NCBI GenBank assembly: GCA_020438355.1
Contig: JAGQUT010000006.1
Coordinates: forward strand, 62,001-126,000
DNA from: Solirubrobacterales bacterium
GTDB taxonomy: Bacteria > Actinomycetota > Thermoleophilia > Solirubrobacterales > 70-9
Length of the DNA stretch: 64,000 nt
Reading direction: 5' to 3'
Shown here: piece by piece, positions 17,261 to 25,593 of the stretch
Layout: each line of letters starts with the position of its first letter
How positions within the stretch are numbered: the stretch's first letter is position 1
Made by a program: the position numbers and the translations under genes
The notes under the pieces: generated by a model
Databases searched by the model: none
What the model was told of the DNA's origin: nothing
The model's input: the letters and a program-made list of their open reading frames with translations, nothing else

Positions 17261-17285
17261 GAGCCGAATATGAGAGTTCTCTTAT
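17260..17285. promoter_or_regulatory. Putative response-regulator operator, copy 1
   Basis: TGAGAGTTCTCTTAT occupies 17271-17285 and is identical to 18037-18051. A partial direct repeat TGAGCCG lies 11 bases before it at 17260-17266. Placement in front of the acidic-protein/apbE operon and the 11-base repeat step suggest binding by the neighbouring OmpR-type regulator. Confidence 0.55.
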
Positions 17286-17315
17286 CGAGCGAATCCCTTT
17301 TACAGAGCCTTAAAT

Positions 17316-17344
17316 AGACCTGCCGGCTCGAGGCCGGCAGGTCT
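17316..17344 (-). terminator. Intrinsic terminator-like hairpin
   Basis: A perfect 12-base inverted repeat, AGACCTGCCGGC (17316-17327) and GCCGGCAGGTCT (17333-17344), has a five-base loop. Read leftward it is followed by ATTTAAGG, a weak U-rich tract. It lies 24 bases beyond the stop of the gene at 17368-17991 and separates it from the apbE operon. Confidence 0.65.
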
Positions 17345-17367
17345 GCTGCTGCTGTTCTCTCAGCCGA

Positions 17368-17991
17368 TCAGGACTGACCTGACTCCATCGGAGCCGGCTG
17401 GTTCTGGCCGCCAGGGGGCGCCTGGTATCCCGGGGGCATCTGGCCCCCTTCGTAGTCGTCGTCATGCTCGCCACGATCACCCTCGTCTTCGTGTTCCCAG
17501 GAATCTTCGTGGTCGTAGTCGTCACCCTCGTGGTCGCCGTCTTCGTCACCGTCATGCGACCAGCCCGGTCCACCTTCATGGAACCCGCCCGGTCCACCAC
17601 CCGGCATCCCGGGCATGCCGCCCGGGCCTTCGCCCGGCATTCCGGGACTGCCGGGAGGCGCCACGAACGCAGCCCTCTCGGCATCGGAATCCTGGTCCTC
17701 GATGGCGCTGTAGAGGATCATTCCGCTGAAGAAGGCGGCAGCCACAGCTGCGGCAACGGCAATTCGCCTGCCGGTCCTGCCCAGGTTGAACGGGCCTTTC
17801 TTTTCCGGCACCTGATCGTCGCCGGTGGCCGCGGCCAGCGGGGTGGGGGAGTCGCGACGAACTTCCGTCTCCTCCGCGTCGCTCGCCTCTTCTGCGACGA
17901 TCACTTCCGTTTCCTTCTCGGAAGGACTTTCGGGGGTTGGCTTCTTGCTTTCTTCTTCCGGATTGCTCCGGTCATTCGGTGTGTCGGTCAT
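17368..17991 (-). CDS. Single-span membrane protein with Gly/Pro/Met and Asp/His-rich outer domain
   Basis: 207 residues. The cytoplasmic part (1-70) is acidic, the span is about 76-95, then comes a Pro/Gly/Met-rich stretch (112-137) and an Asp/Glu/His-rich stretch (138-180) with nine or so His, ending in PAPMESGQS. The charge and His content suggest metal binding outside the membrane; this is inference. The ATG at 17991 follows GGAGGG by seven bases; the longer frame to 18075 crosses the operator. It diverges from the two-component regulator gene and shares the 18026-18051 operator region. Confidence 0.8.
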   Translation of the reverse strand: MTDTPNDRSNPEEESKKPTPESPSEKETEVIVAEEASDAEETEVRRDSPTPLAAATGDDQVPEKKGPFNLGRTGRRIAVAAAVAAAFFSGMILYSAIEDQDSDAERAAFVAPPGSPGMPGEGPGGMPGMPGGGPGGFHEGGPGWSHDGDEDGDHEGDDYDHEDSWEHEDEGDRGEHDDDYEGGQMPPGYQAPPGGQNQPAPMESGQS

Positions 17992-18025
17992 GCCGGAACC
18001 CTCCAATCCGGACGTATGGGCTGGA

Positions 18026-18051
18026 TGAGAGTCAGGTGAGAGTTCTCTTAT
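18026..18051. promoter_or_regulatory. Putative response-regulator operator, copy 2
   Basis: Two perfect TGAGAGT copies start at 18026 and 18037, 11 bases apart, and the second continues as TGAGAGTTCTCTTAT, identical to 17271-17285. An 11-base direct-repeat step is typical of OmpR/PhoB-type sites. It lies between the divergent membrane-protein and regulator genes, about 28 bases upstream of the regulator's -10 hexamer. Confidence 0.65.
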
Positions 18052-18078
18052 GCAGGGTTTTTCGGTGCGATTCACAGC

Positions 18079-18084
18079 TACGAT
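18079..18084 (+). promoter_or_regulatory. -10 hexamer TACGAT of the response-regulator gene
   Basis: Eight bases before ATG 18093; no ribosome binding site is present. Confidence 0.5.
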
Positions 18085-18092
18085 CGACGGCG

Positions 18093-18767
18093 ATGCGAAT
18101 CCTCGTAGTGGAAGATGAAAGGGCGATCGCCGACTTCATATCCCGCGGACTCGAGTCCGAGGGATACGCCGTGACCTGGGTTGCGGACGGAGTCGAGGGC
18201 GAGGCGCTGGCCCGTACCGGCCGGTTCGACCTGGTTCTCCTCGACATCATGCTTCCGGGAAAGAACGGACTCGAAGTGCTTGCCTCGTTGCGCAGTGAGG
18301 ACAGCGAGACTCCGGTAATCCTGCTGACCGCCAAGGGCGAGGTCCCGGACCGGGTTGCCGGCCTCGACGCCGGCGCGACCGACTACATCCCGAAGCCGTT
18401 TGCCTTCGAGGAGCTGGTAGCGAGGATCCGGGCCCACCTGCGGACACCAGGCCAGGGGGCATCTACGGAACTGCAGGTCGGCGACATCGAGATGAACCTT
18501 CTCAAGCGCACAGTCAGCCGCCAGGGCACCCAGGTGAATCTGTCCGCCAGGGAATTCGACCTGCTCGCATTCCTGATGAGGCACCCCGGTCAGGTACTTT
18601 CGAAGGAGCAGCTCCTGAACGGCGTCTGGGGCTACGACTATGACCCCGGGACGAACATCGTTGGTGTCTACATTGCCTACCTGCGCCGAAAGCTGGCGAT
18701 CGATGGCAGTCCCGAGCCGATCGAGACCCTTCGGTCGGTCGGCTACAGGCTGGTTGACGGACAGTGA
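18093..18767 (+). CDS. OmpR/PhoB-family response regulator
   Basis: 224 residues. The receiver domain (1-120) has the acidic pair ED at 7-8, the phospho-acceptor D51 in LVLLDIMLPG, a Thr in LLTAKG and the Lys in IPKPF. The winged-helix effector domain (about 130-224) ends with the recognition region NIVGVYIAYLRRKL and SVGYRLV. It overlaps the kinase gene by four bases (GTGA), so the two form a pair. The operator with 11-base repeats in its own promoter region suggests autoregulation. An upstream frame to 17937 is not used, because it would run through the operator. Confidence 0.93.
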   Translation: MRILVVEDERAIADFISRGLESEGYAVTWVADGVEGEALARTGRFDLVLLDIMLPGKNGLEVLASLRSEDSETPVILLTAKGEVPDRVAGLDAGATDYIPKPFAFEELVARIRAHLRTPGQGASTELQVGDIEMNLLKRTVSRQGTQVNLSAREFDLLAFLMRHPGQVLSKEQLLNGVWGYDYDPGTNIVGVYIAYLRRKLAIDGSPEPIETLRSVGYRLVDGQ

Positions 18768-20227
18768 GGATTCCGCGCCCCGGACTGAGAGGCAAGCTGG
18801 CCCTCTCGATCGCGCTGGTCCTGCTGGCCGCACTGGGCATCACCTACCTTGCCGTTTATCGGGGTACCGCTTCCGAGCTGGAAAACCGGACCGAGTCGGA
18901 CCTCGAGCGGGAGACGGAACGGATCGCGCTTCAGCTTGGCGGAGGCGGGCCGGATTCTCCGGTGGGTTACACGGCGAGAGCCCAGGCAATCACCGCGGCC
19001 GAGAACTTCGGCCCAAGCGCCCGGGTGATCTCGATCTCGATCGAGGATGGCGGCACTGCGACCAACCAGCCGGACCTGCTGCGACCACGGCCGGACGACC
19101 ACGGAGGGGAACCCCACGGCGATCACGACGATGAGGATTTCCAGCATGAAATCGATGAACGCAGGGAAGACTCGGAGCGAATACTCGAAGCCGAACCCGG
19201 TTTCACAACGATCGACATCGAGGATGCCGGAGATGTGAAACTACTGACCAGTCAGATACAGCTGCCTGACGGAACGGAAGCGACGATCAGGGTCGGCCAG
19301 CCTCTTGCCCCCGTGGACAACGCGCTTGAGGGTCTCAGCGACATCTTCTGGATCGTTGGAATTTTCACTTTGCTGCTCGGGGTGCTGGCCGGCTGGCTTC
19401 TGGCCAGTTCCGTGGCGCGGCCGATGCGGCGGATGGCCGCGGTTGCCGAAGGGGTGGACGCAGGAGAACTGTCGACCCGGATGCCGGTCGACGGGACCAG
19501 GGACGAGGTGCGCCGCCTGGCCGAGTCGTTCAACGGAATGCTGGATCGTCTTGAAGGCGCCTTTGAGCGTCAGCGCGCTTTCGTGGCAGATGCTTCCCAC
19601 GACCTTCGTACTCCCCTGACTGTGGTCAGGGGTCAGATCGAGGTCCTCGCAAGAAATCCCGACCCGAACCCGGATGAGGTCCGACGGGTTGCCGGCCTGG
19701 TCTCACAGGCCACCGCTCGCATGGAGGCCATGGTGGAGGACCTGCTGCTACTCGCCCGGTCCGAATCTTCGGAGGGTCTCCGGCTGGAACCAGAGGAACT
19801 CGGCCCACTGCTCGCCGGCGAAGTAGACGGCATGGACTTCGATGACGAGCGGCAGATCAGGGTGGGCGATGCAACCAGCCGCCCGGTGAGGATCGACCGG
19901 GACCAGATTTCCAGAGCGGTTTCGAACCTGATCTCCAACGCGGTCCACCACACATCCAGCGGCGGGTTGATCGAAGTCTCCGCCGTCGATCGGGGTCCTT
20001 TCGTTTCGATCATCGTCGACGATGACGGGCCCGGCGTCCCCGAAGCCGATCGGGACAGGATCTTCGACCGCTTCGCGCGGCTCGACCAGGCGAGAACCAG
20101 CACCGACGGGGGCTCCGGCCTCGGTCTCGCGATCGTCAAGGCGATCGCCGAGGCCCATGGAGGCGGTGTCCGCTGCGAGGACTCCCCGCTCGGGGGCGCC
20201 AGGTTCGTGATCGACCTGCGGGCCTGA
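18764..20227 (+). CDS. Sensor histidine kinase with Asp/His-rich sensor loop
   Basis: 487 residues: span 1 (about 11-31), extracytoplasmic sensor (32-192), span 2 (193-214), HAMP (215-268), DHp domain with the phospho-acceptor H279 in DASHDLRTPLT, and HATPase with N-box SNLISNAVHH, DDDGPGVP and GSGLGLAIVKA. The sensor contains an unusual run of Asp, Glu and His at 111-129 (five His), a likely metal or pH-sensing insertion. Its composition resembles the outer domain of the divergent membrane protein at 17368-17991. GTG start, four-base overlap with the regulator. Confidence 0.93.
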   Translation: MRIPRPGLRGKLALSIALVLLAALGITYLAVYRGTASELENRTESDLERETERIALQLGGGGPDSPVGYTARAQAITAAENFGPSARVISISIEDGGTATNQPDLLRPRPDDHGGEPHGDHDDEDFQHEIDERREDSERILEAEPGFTTIDIEDAGDVKLLTSQIQLPDGTEATIRVGQPLAPVDNALEGLSDIFWIVGIFTLLLGVLAGWLLASSVARPMRRMAAVAEGVDAGELSTRMPVDGTRDEVRRLAESFNGMLDRLEGAFERQRAFVADASHDLRTPLTVVRGQIEVLARNPDPNPDEVRRVAGLVSQATARMEAMVEDLLLLARSESSEGLRLEPEELGPLLAGEVDGMDFDDERQIRVGDATSRPVRIDRDQISRAVSNLISNAVHHTSSGGLIEVSAVDRGPFVSIIVDDDGPGVPEADRDRIFDRFARLDQARTSTDGGSGLGLAIVKAIAEAHGGGVRCEDSPLGGARFVIDLRA

Positions 20228-20254
20228 ACGGCATCGGTCCAGTCCGCGAGACGG

Positions 20255-20260
20255 TAGGTT
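20255..20260 (+). promoter_or_regulatory. -10 hexamer TAGGTT of the alpha-hydroxy-acid dehydrogenase gene
   Basis: Seven bases before ATG 20268. It favours this ATG over a TTG nine bases earlier that overlaps the hexamer. Confidence 0.55.
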
Positions 20261-20267
20261 GCGGGCC

Positions 20268-21437
20268 ATGCGATTCTCGGCTGACCGCCCCCTGAACGTT
20301 CAGCCCGCGACGGTGCGGGACTACCGCGAGCTTGCCCGCCGGCGCCTGCCTCGGCAGCTCTTCGATTACGCGGACGGGGGCGCCTACGAGGAAGGAACCC
20401 TCAAGGCCAACGAGTCCGATCTATCCAGGGTGCTGCTCCGTCAGCGCGTGATGAAGGACGTCTCGACAAGAGACCAGGAGATCGAGCTTCTGGGAGAGAA
20501 GCTTTCGATGCCGGTGATTCTCGGCCCGGTCGGGCTTGCTGGAATGTTCGCCAGGCGGGCCGAGGTACAGGCCGCGCGCGCGGCCGAAGCTGCCGGGGTT
20601 CCCTTCACCGAATCGACAGTCTCGATCTGCTCGATAGAGGAAGTCACCGAAGCAACGAGCGTTCCACCCTGGTTCCAGCTCTACGTGATGAGAGACCGCG
20701 CCTACGCCGAAAAGCTGATGGATCGCGCGGAGGCAGCCGGTTCGCCGGTCCTGATGCTCACGATTGACCTCGCCGTGGTTGGCGCCCGCCACCGCGACAC
20801 CCGCAACGCCATGGTCGGCGACCCCTCCGCCTGGGCGAAGATCAGGCGCGCCACCGACCTCGTCTCACATCCGCGCTGGATCAAGGACGTGGCGATCGGT
20901 GGCAAGCCGCTCACTTTCGGAAACCTCGCGGAGGTAGTCCCCGGAGCAAGGACACCGGAGGACTTCAAGGACTGGGTGGATGCCCAGTTCGACCCATCCG
21001 TTACCTGGGACGACATCGCCTGGGTCAGGGAGCACTGGAAGGGCAAGCTGGTGGTCAAAGGCGTGCTCGACCCCGAGGACGCGCGTCGGGCTGTCGATGC
21101 CGGAGTCGACGGGATCGTCGTCTCGAACCACGGTGGCCGTCAGCTTGATGCGGTTCCGTCTACGGCCGCCGCTTTGCCCCATGTCGCGGAAGCCGTCGGC
21201 GGCCAGACGACCGTGCTCGCCGACGGGGGCATTCGTAACGGACTTGACGTGGTGAAGATTATGGCGCTCGGAGCGCAGGCGGTGATAATCGGAAGGGCCT
21301 GGGCCTGGTCGGTTGCTGCGGCCGGTGAAAGGGGCGTAGGCCGGATGCTCGACACGCTTCGCTCTGACATCGATGTCGCCCTCGCCCTGACCGGCAGCAA
21401 CTCGGTCAGCGATCTGGACTCTTCCTCGCTGGCGTGA
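20268..21437 (+). CDS. FMN-dependent alpha-hydroxy-acid dehydrogenase (LldD-like)
   Basis: 389 residues, a TIM-barrel flavoprotein. Motifs in order are DYADGGAYEEGTLKANE near the N-terminus, ILGPVGLAGMF, WFQLYVMRDR, LVVKGVLDPEDARRAVDAG (the FMN-contact Lys), VVSNHGGRQLD (the catalytic His and substrate-binding Arg) and VLADGGIRNGLDVVKIMALGA (FMN phosphate loop). Members oxidise L-lactate or related 2-hydroxy acids to 2-oxo acids and pass electrons to quinone, cytochrome or oxygen. No membrane segment is visible. It overlaps the following amidotransferase gene by four bases. Confidence 0.9.
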   Translation: MRFSADRPLNVQPATVRDYRELARRRLPRQLFDYADGGAYEEGTLKANESDLSRVLLRQRVMKDVSTRDQEIELLGEKLSMPVILGPVGLAGMFARRAEVQAARAAEAAGVPFTESTVSICSIEEVTEATSVPPWFQLYVMRDRAYAEKLMDRAEAAGSPVLMLTIDLAVVGARHRDTRNAMVGDPSAWAKIRRATDLVSHPRWIKDVAIGGKPLTFGNLAEVVPGARTPEDFKDWVDAQFDPSVTWDDIAWVREHWKGKLVVKGVLDPEDARRAVDAGVDGIVVSNHGGRQLDAVPSTAAALPHVAEAVGGQTTVLADGGIRNGLDVVKIMALGAQAVIIGRAWAWSVAAAGERGVGRMLDTLRSDIDVALALTGSNSVSDLDSSSLA

Positions 21438-22117
21438 AGGCGGTTGCCGTAAGGCATGTCCTGTTCGAGGACCTGGGCCTGATCGAGCCCCTTCTCGAAA
21501 GCCGCGCATACGAAGTCTCCTATCTGGAGGCGGGCATCGACGAGCTGGCCCGGGGCATGGAAGAAGCAGACCTGCTGGTGGTTCTTGGCGGTCCGATCGG
21601 GGTGGGGGACTCCGCGGCCTACCCTTTTCTGGACGAAGAAATCGGGGCCCTGGCACGGCGACTCGAATCGGGAGGGCGGACTTTGGGCATCTGCCTCGGG
21701 GCCCAGCTGATTGCCGCCGCCCTCGGCGCGAAGGTCAGGCCGACCGGCAGGAACGAGATCGGTTTCGGGAAGCTTGACCTGACTCCGGCCGGGCTCCGTT
21801 CACCACTAGCCGCCCTTGAAGGGGTTCCTGTCTTTCACTGGCACGGGGACGAGTTCGAGATTCCGCAGGGATGCGAAGGACTTGCGTCAACCGAGGGCTT
21901 CCCGAATCAGGCTTTCTCCCGGGGAGAGCAGGTGCTCGGCCTTCAGTTCCACATCGAAGCCGACCTGCGCTACCTCGAACGCTGGCTGATCGGGCACTCG
22001 GCTGAACTCGCGGCTGCCGGGGTCGATCCTGTCTCGCTTCGCCTGGATTCGGCCGCCTGTGCCGTTCAGCTGGAGTCTGCTGCCCACGAAGTGCTCGGGG
22101 GCTGGCTTGACAGCTAG
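21434..22117 (+). CDS. Class I glutamine amidotransferase domain protein
   Basis: 227 residues, a stand-alone GATase1 domain of the GMP-synthase-like type. The nucleophile Cys is in GICLGAQLIAAALG and the partner His and Glu are in LQFHIEAD; an oxyanion Gly pair is in VVLGGPIGV. Such proteins release ammonia from glutamine or hydrolyse gamma-glutamyl bonds. The GTG start overlaps the stop of the LldD-like gene (GTGA), which implies joint expression, though no common pathway is evident. Confidence 0.87.
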   Translation: MKAVAVRHVLFEDLGLIEPLLESRAYEVSYLEAGIDELARGMEEADLLVVLGGPIGVGDSAAYPFLDEEIGALARRLESGGRTLGICLGAQLIAAALGAKVRPTGRNEIGFGKLDLTPAGLRSPLAALEGVPVFHWHGDEFEIPQGCEGLASTEGFPNQAFSRGEQVLGLQFHIEADLRYLERWLIGHSAELAAAGVDPVSLRLDSAACAVQLESAAHEVLGGWLDS

Positions 22118-22142
22118 CCGGTGATCCCGACCGTGCCCGAGG

Positions 22143-24362
22143 TCAGTCCTGTGCGAACCGGACGGGCGGGAGCACGAGCGGCAATGGGACCGTCTTCCCG
22201 CCCTTGCGGATCGTGTAGGTACGGGCGGCAATGCCGAACTCGAGCCGGACCGTGAAATTGCCCCGGCGGTCATGCTTTACCTGGCGGCTCTTTGCGGCGC
22301 CCCCGCAGAGCGGCCGGGTCCGCAAAGTGAAGCTTCCTTTCCTGACGACACCGACCAGTCGGCCCTTGATCAGGTCCGCATCCGCCAGGGATCTCTGGTC
22401 GGTTACCTTCACGCCGCCCGCAGCCTTCAGCGAGGCGGAGCTACGGCCGCCTGTCGAGAGGCGGTAGAGGGCCTTGCGTTTCGCCTTTCGGGAGCGGGGC
22501 GCGGAGACGGTGGTCCGGACGGTGCCATCAGCGGCGATCAGGGCGGAGCCGGCCTTCTTTCCGTTGCGCAGGACCTTCACCCGCTGGTTTGCCAGGGAGG
22601 GGTCGGCAGCCCCCATGATGCGGACCTTGTTGCCGCGAGGCTCGGCAGATGCGAGGACGATGCCGGGGGCCAGGCAACCCGGACCGATTACATACTCGAC
22701 GGAGGCGTCTTGAGTCAGGCCCAGCTGGTTGGTCACGGTCGCGGTCAGGGTGTGAACTCCGGGCTGGTCGGTTGGAAGCTGGTCTCCGTCGGCGACAGGA
22801 CTCTCGCCGTCCGGACCCTGATCCGTTGCCGCACAGGACACGATCGGCGAGCCGCCGCCGTCGCAGCTGAAGCTGGCGGCACTGTTCGAGTTGAAGTCCA
22901 GCACGGCCCCGTTGACCGGCGAGTTGATCGTGACCGAAGGTTGGGTGCCTTCCAGCACGGCGATCGCCGATTCGACATTCGGTAAGGGCCCGATCCTGGT
23001 GGTGTCACTCTCCGGCTGGGGAGTCCCGCTCATTCGCAGCAGGGAAACGATCTGGTCGGCCGTCATTGGCGGCTGACCGGTTGCCTTAAGGTAGGAGAGA
23101 ACGGAAACGACCGCGCTGGCGACGATCGGGCCGGCGCCGGAGGTACCACCGAAGTCGTTGGTGTAACGGATGTTTTCCTGTCCGGGGCCAGCACCCTGCA
23201 GGAGGCTGTCCTGGCCGCCAGTGGTGACGATGTTGTTGCCGTATCCCTGGAGATCAAGCCGCTCCCCGTGCGATGAGAACCAGAGCGGAGAGCGGGTAAC
23301 TGAATCACCGGCCCCGACCAGGATCGCGTCGGAATCCCTGACTTCGCGGTCGAACCGGCCGAGCATCGCGGGGTCGTCTAGGTCGTAACCACCGTTGCCG
23401 CCAGTCTCGACCACGATGATTCCGAGGTTGCTCAGTTGCTTGATCGCATCGAAGCTGGCCTGGTTCCACTCCATGGGTACATAGTCCGAACTTCCGGGCC
23501 CCGGACCGTCAGCCTGCTGCTCGATCAGGACCACATCACCGGCGGTGAGCCTGCTGGCAAGAAAGGTGAGGGCTCCGGCGGGGTTGTACCCGAAGCCGGG
23601 GGACATGGTCGGCGAGATGCCTTTGATCGTTGCGTCGGGTACCGCCCCGGTGACGCCGAATCCGTTGTCGTCGGCAACGAGAATCCCGAACACCGCGGTA
23701 CCGTGCTCGTCCCCGAAGGCGGTGTACTGAATGTACTCGCCCTCGCCGATGTCGGTCGAAGGTGGCAGCTGGAGATCTTCATGGCTGGCCGTCCAGTAGT
23801 ACTCGAGATCGACGACCGTAACTCCGGCCCCGCGGATTCGGGGTTCCGTGTCCGAGAACTCGGCACCGATCCCGGTGGGGGCCAGGTCAAGGTGAAGCTG
23901 CTGCGAGGTGAAATCCGGTGTCAGAGGTGGCGGGGACGGCTCGGGCGCCCGGGCCGCATGGTCGACCAGAGGCGATGACCGCAGGATCTCCAGCGCCCGA
24001 CCGGCCGTCGAGGAAGGAACCGAAAGCCGGTACCAGTTGGCCATGTTGGGTGATCCGGTGCCTGAGGTCTCGCGTGCCTCGGCCGCGATGGCAGCAGCCT
24101 CGGCCTGGGTCAGACCGTGGACCAGCGGGTCAAGGGAATCCACCTCGACCTGGTCCAGCAGAGCTTCGACCCGACCCAGCTCCTCGCCGGAGTCGGCGCG
24201 CAAGTTCGTTTCACCTCCCCGCAGCACGGCACTGCCGGCGAAGCGAACCTCGAGGATCTCCCTCGACTCCGTTGCCTCGGCCGACGAGAAAAATCCGGGC
24301 AACAGGAGAACGGCAAGGAGCAACGCCCTGCCGGTCACTCCCCCGAGTCTTGTGCCTGCCAT
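22143..24362 (-). CDS. Secreted S8 (subtilisin-like) serine protease
   Basis: 739 residues. A signal peptide is visible (RALLLAVLLLPGFFSSAEA). The subtilase triad appears as Asp in VTVVDLEYYW, His in DEHGTAVFGIL and Ser in GGTSGAGPIVASA, in the usual order. After the catalytic domain come an Ig-like segment (TINSPVNGAVLDFNSN, HTLTATVTNQLG) and a Lys/Arg-rich beta region to the end, perhaps for cell-wall attachment. I chose ATG 24362, with GGGAG ten bases upstream; ATG 24371 is also possible. The canonical HGTxVAG is altered to HGTAVFG, and activity should not be assumed. Confidence 0.87.
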   Translation of the reverse strand: MAGTRLGGVTGRALLLAVLLLPGFFSSAEATESREILEVRFAGSAVLRGGETNLRADSGEELGRVEALLDQVEVDSLDPLVHGLTQAEAAAIAAEARETSGTGSPNMANWYRLSVPSSTAGRALEILRSSPLVDHAARAPEPSPPPLTPDFTSQQLHLDLAPTGIGAEFSDTEPRIRGAGVTVVDLEYYWTASHEDLQLPPSTDIGEGEYIQYTAFGDEHGTAVFGILVADDNGFGVTGAVPDATIKGISPTMSPGFGYNPAGALTFLASRLTAGDVVLIEQQADGPGPGSSDYVPMEWNQASFDAIKQLSNLGIIVVETGGNGGYDLDDPAMLGRFDREVRDSDAILVGAGDSVTRSPLWFSSHGERLDLQGYGNNIVTTGGQDSLLQGAGPGQENIRYTNDFGGTSGAGPIVASAVVSVLSYLKATGQPPMTADQIVSLLRMSGTPQPESDTTRIGPLPNVESAIAVLEGTQPSVTINSPVNGAVLDFNSNSAASFSCDGGGSPIVSCAATDQGPDGESPVADGDQLPTDQPGVHTLTATVTNQLGLTQDASVEYVIGPGCLAPGIVLASAEPRGNKVRIMGAADPSLANQRVKVLRNGKKAGSALIAADGTVRTTVSAPRSRKAKRKALYRLSTGGRSSASLKAAGGVKVTDQRSLADADLIKGRLVGVVRKGSFTLRTRPLCGGAAKSRQVKHDRRGNFTVRLEFGIAARTYTIRKGGKTVPLPLVLPPVRFAQD

Positions 24363-24380
24363 CGAAACCATGCTCCCACA

Positions 24381-24416
24381 GTGGAGCTCCCATGCCAAGT
24401 AGAGCTCCAATGTGAG
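24381..24416. repeat. Two imperfect 18-bp tandem repeats upstream of the S8 protease
   Basis: GTGGAGCTCCCATGCCAA (24381-24398) is followed by GTAGAGCTCCAATGTGAG (24399-24416), 13 of 18 positions identical. The first holds the palindrome GGAGCTCC. It sits in the untranslated region of the protease gene. About 25 bases further upstream is the symmetrical TTGACTGTCAA (24438-24448), which includes a TTGACA -35-like hexamer on the minus strand. Confidence 0.4.
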
Positions 24417-24533
24417 GATGCTTCGGTGCCAGGAAATTTGACTGTCAACAACCGAGATTGAAGAAGGGAGCGCTATTTGGCCAGTTATCCGATCTCGATG
24501 CGCCTGGGGCCCCGAAATCGGTGACCTGCTGAC

Positions 24534-25550
24534 TCAGTCGGCGATCTTGACGACCAGCTTGCCCTTGTTCTCGCCCTTGAAAAGCATGTTGAGGGCGTGG
24601 GGGAGCTGCTCGAACCCCTCGACCACGGTCTGCTCCGACTTGAGCTTTCCTTCGGCCACCCAGCCGGCCAGGTCCCTGATCGCCTCGCCGAATCGCGGGT
24701 AGTAGTCGAGGATGATGAAGCCCTGGAGCTTGACCCGGTTGATCAGGAGCTTGTGGAAATTGGTCAGATCAGGGGGCCGCTCAGTTGCGTTGTAGCCGGA
24801 GATCAGACCGCAGAGAGCGACCCGGGCATTGATGTTCAGTCTCCCGAAGACCTGATTCATGATCTCGCCACCGACGTTCTCGAAATCGACGTCGATCCCG
24901 TTGGGAGTTGCCTCCTTCAGCTGGGTCTTCCAGTCGTCGGCCTTGTAATCCACCGCGGCATCGAAGCCCAGCTCATCGACGATCCAGGCACACTTCTCGG
25001 GGCCTCCTGCAATACCGACGACCCGGGCACCCTTCAGCTTGGCGAGTTGGCCGGCCACGGTCCCGACCGCGCCCGCAGCAGCGGAGACCACAACGGTCTC
25101 ACCTTCCTTGGGCTCACCGATCTCGAGCATCCCGAAGTAGGCGGTGCAGCCGGTCATTCCGAGCATCCCGAGCAGGGTGGCCGGAGGAGCATCCTTCGCG
25201 CTGTCGGGAACCACCATCAGCGGATTTGAATCACTGACGACCGTGTAGTCCTGCCAGCCGGTCAGGCCGTTGACCAGCGATCCGACCGGGTAGTTCTCGT
25301 TGTTCGACGCGATCACCTCGCCAAGTCCGAGGGCGCGCATCGTCTCGCCGATCTGGACTGGAGGGAGGTAAGTCGGTTCCTCACCAATCCAGGTCCGGTT
25401 CGTCGGGTCGATCGAGATCCACTTCACGTGAACAAGGGCCTCGCCCTCGCCGATCCCGGGAACCGGATTGGTCTCCAGAGTGAAAGTGTTTTCGTCGATC
25501 AGGCCCTGGGGCCGCTCGGCCAATGCGAAACGTCGGTTCTCCTCGCTCAT
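24534..25550 (-). CDS. NADP-dependent MDR oxidoreductase (CurA/PTGR-like)
   Basis: 338 residues. This zinc-free medium-chain dehydrogenase has the nucleotide loop SAAAGAVGTVAGQLAK, then VVGIAGGPEKC, and the family-typical FENVGGEIMNQVFGRLN and RVALCGLISGYN. Relatives reduce enones such as curcumin or 15-oxo-prostaglandins with NADPH. The start ATG 25550 is preceded by TACTTT at six bases. A 113-codon N-terminal extension of the frame overlaps the divergent carotenoid oxygenase gene and is not used. Confidence 0.9.
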   Translation of the reverse strand: MSEENRRFALAERPQGLIDENTFTLETNPVPGIGEGEALVHVKWISIDPTNRTWIGEEPTYLPPVQIGETMRALGLGEVIASNNENYPVGSLVNGLTGWQDYTVVSDSNPLMVVPDSAKDAPPATLLGMLGMTGCTAYFGMLEIGEPKEGETVVVSAAAGAVGTVAGQLAKLKGARVVGIAGGPEKCAWIVDELGFDAAVDYKADDWKTQLKEATPNGIDVDFENVGGEIMNQVFGRLNINARVALCGLISGYNATERPPDLTNFHKLLINRVKLQGFIILDYYPRFGEAIRDLAGWVAEGKLKSEQTVVEGFEQLPHALNMLFKGENKGKLVVKIAD

Positions 25551-25556
25551 TACCGG

Positions 25557-25583
25557 AAAGTACCACCACTTTCCCCCTATAGT
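25557..25583. promoter_or_regulatory. Divergent promoter pair between MDR oxidoreductase and carotenoid oxygenase
   Basis: TACTTT on the minus strand (25562-25557) lies six bases before ATG 25550. TATAGT on the plus strand (25578-25583) lies four bases before GTG 25588 and ten before ATG 25594. Confidence 0.5.
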
Positions 25584-25593
25584 GCCCGTGGAG

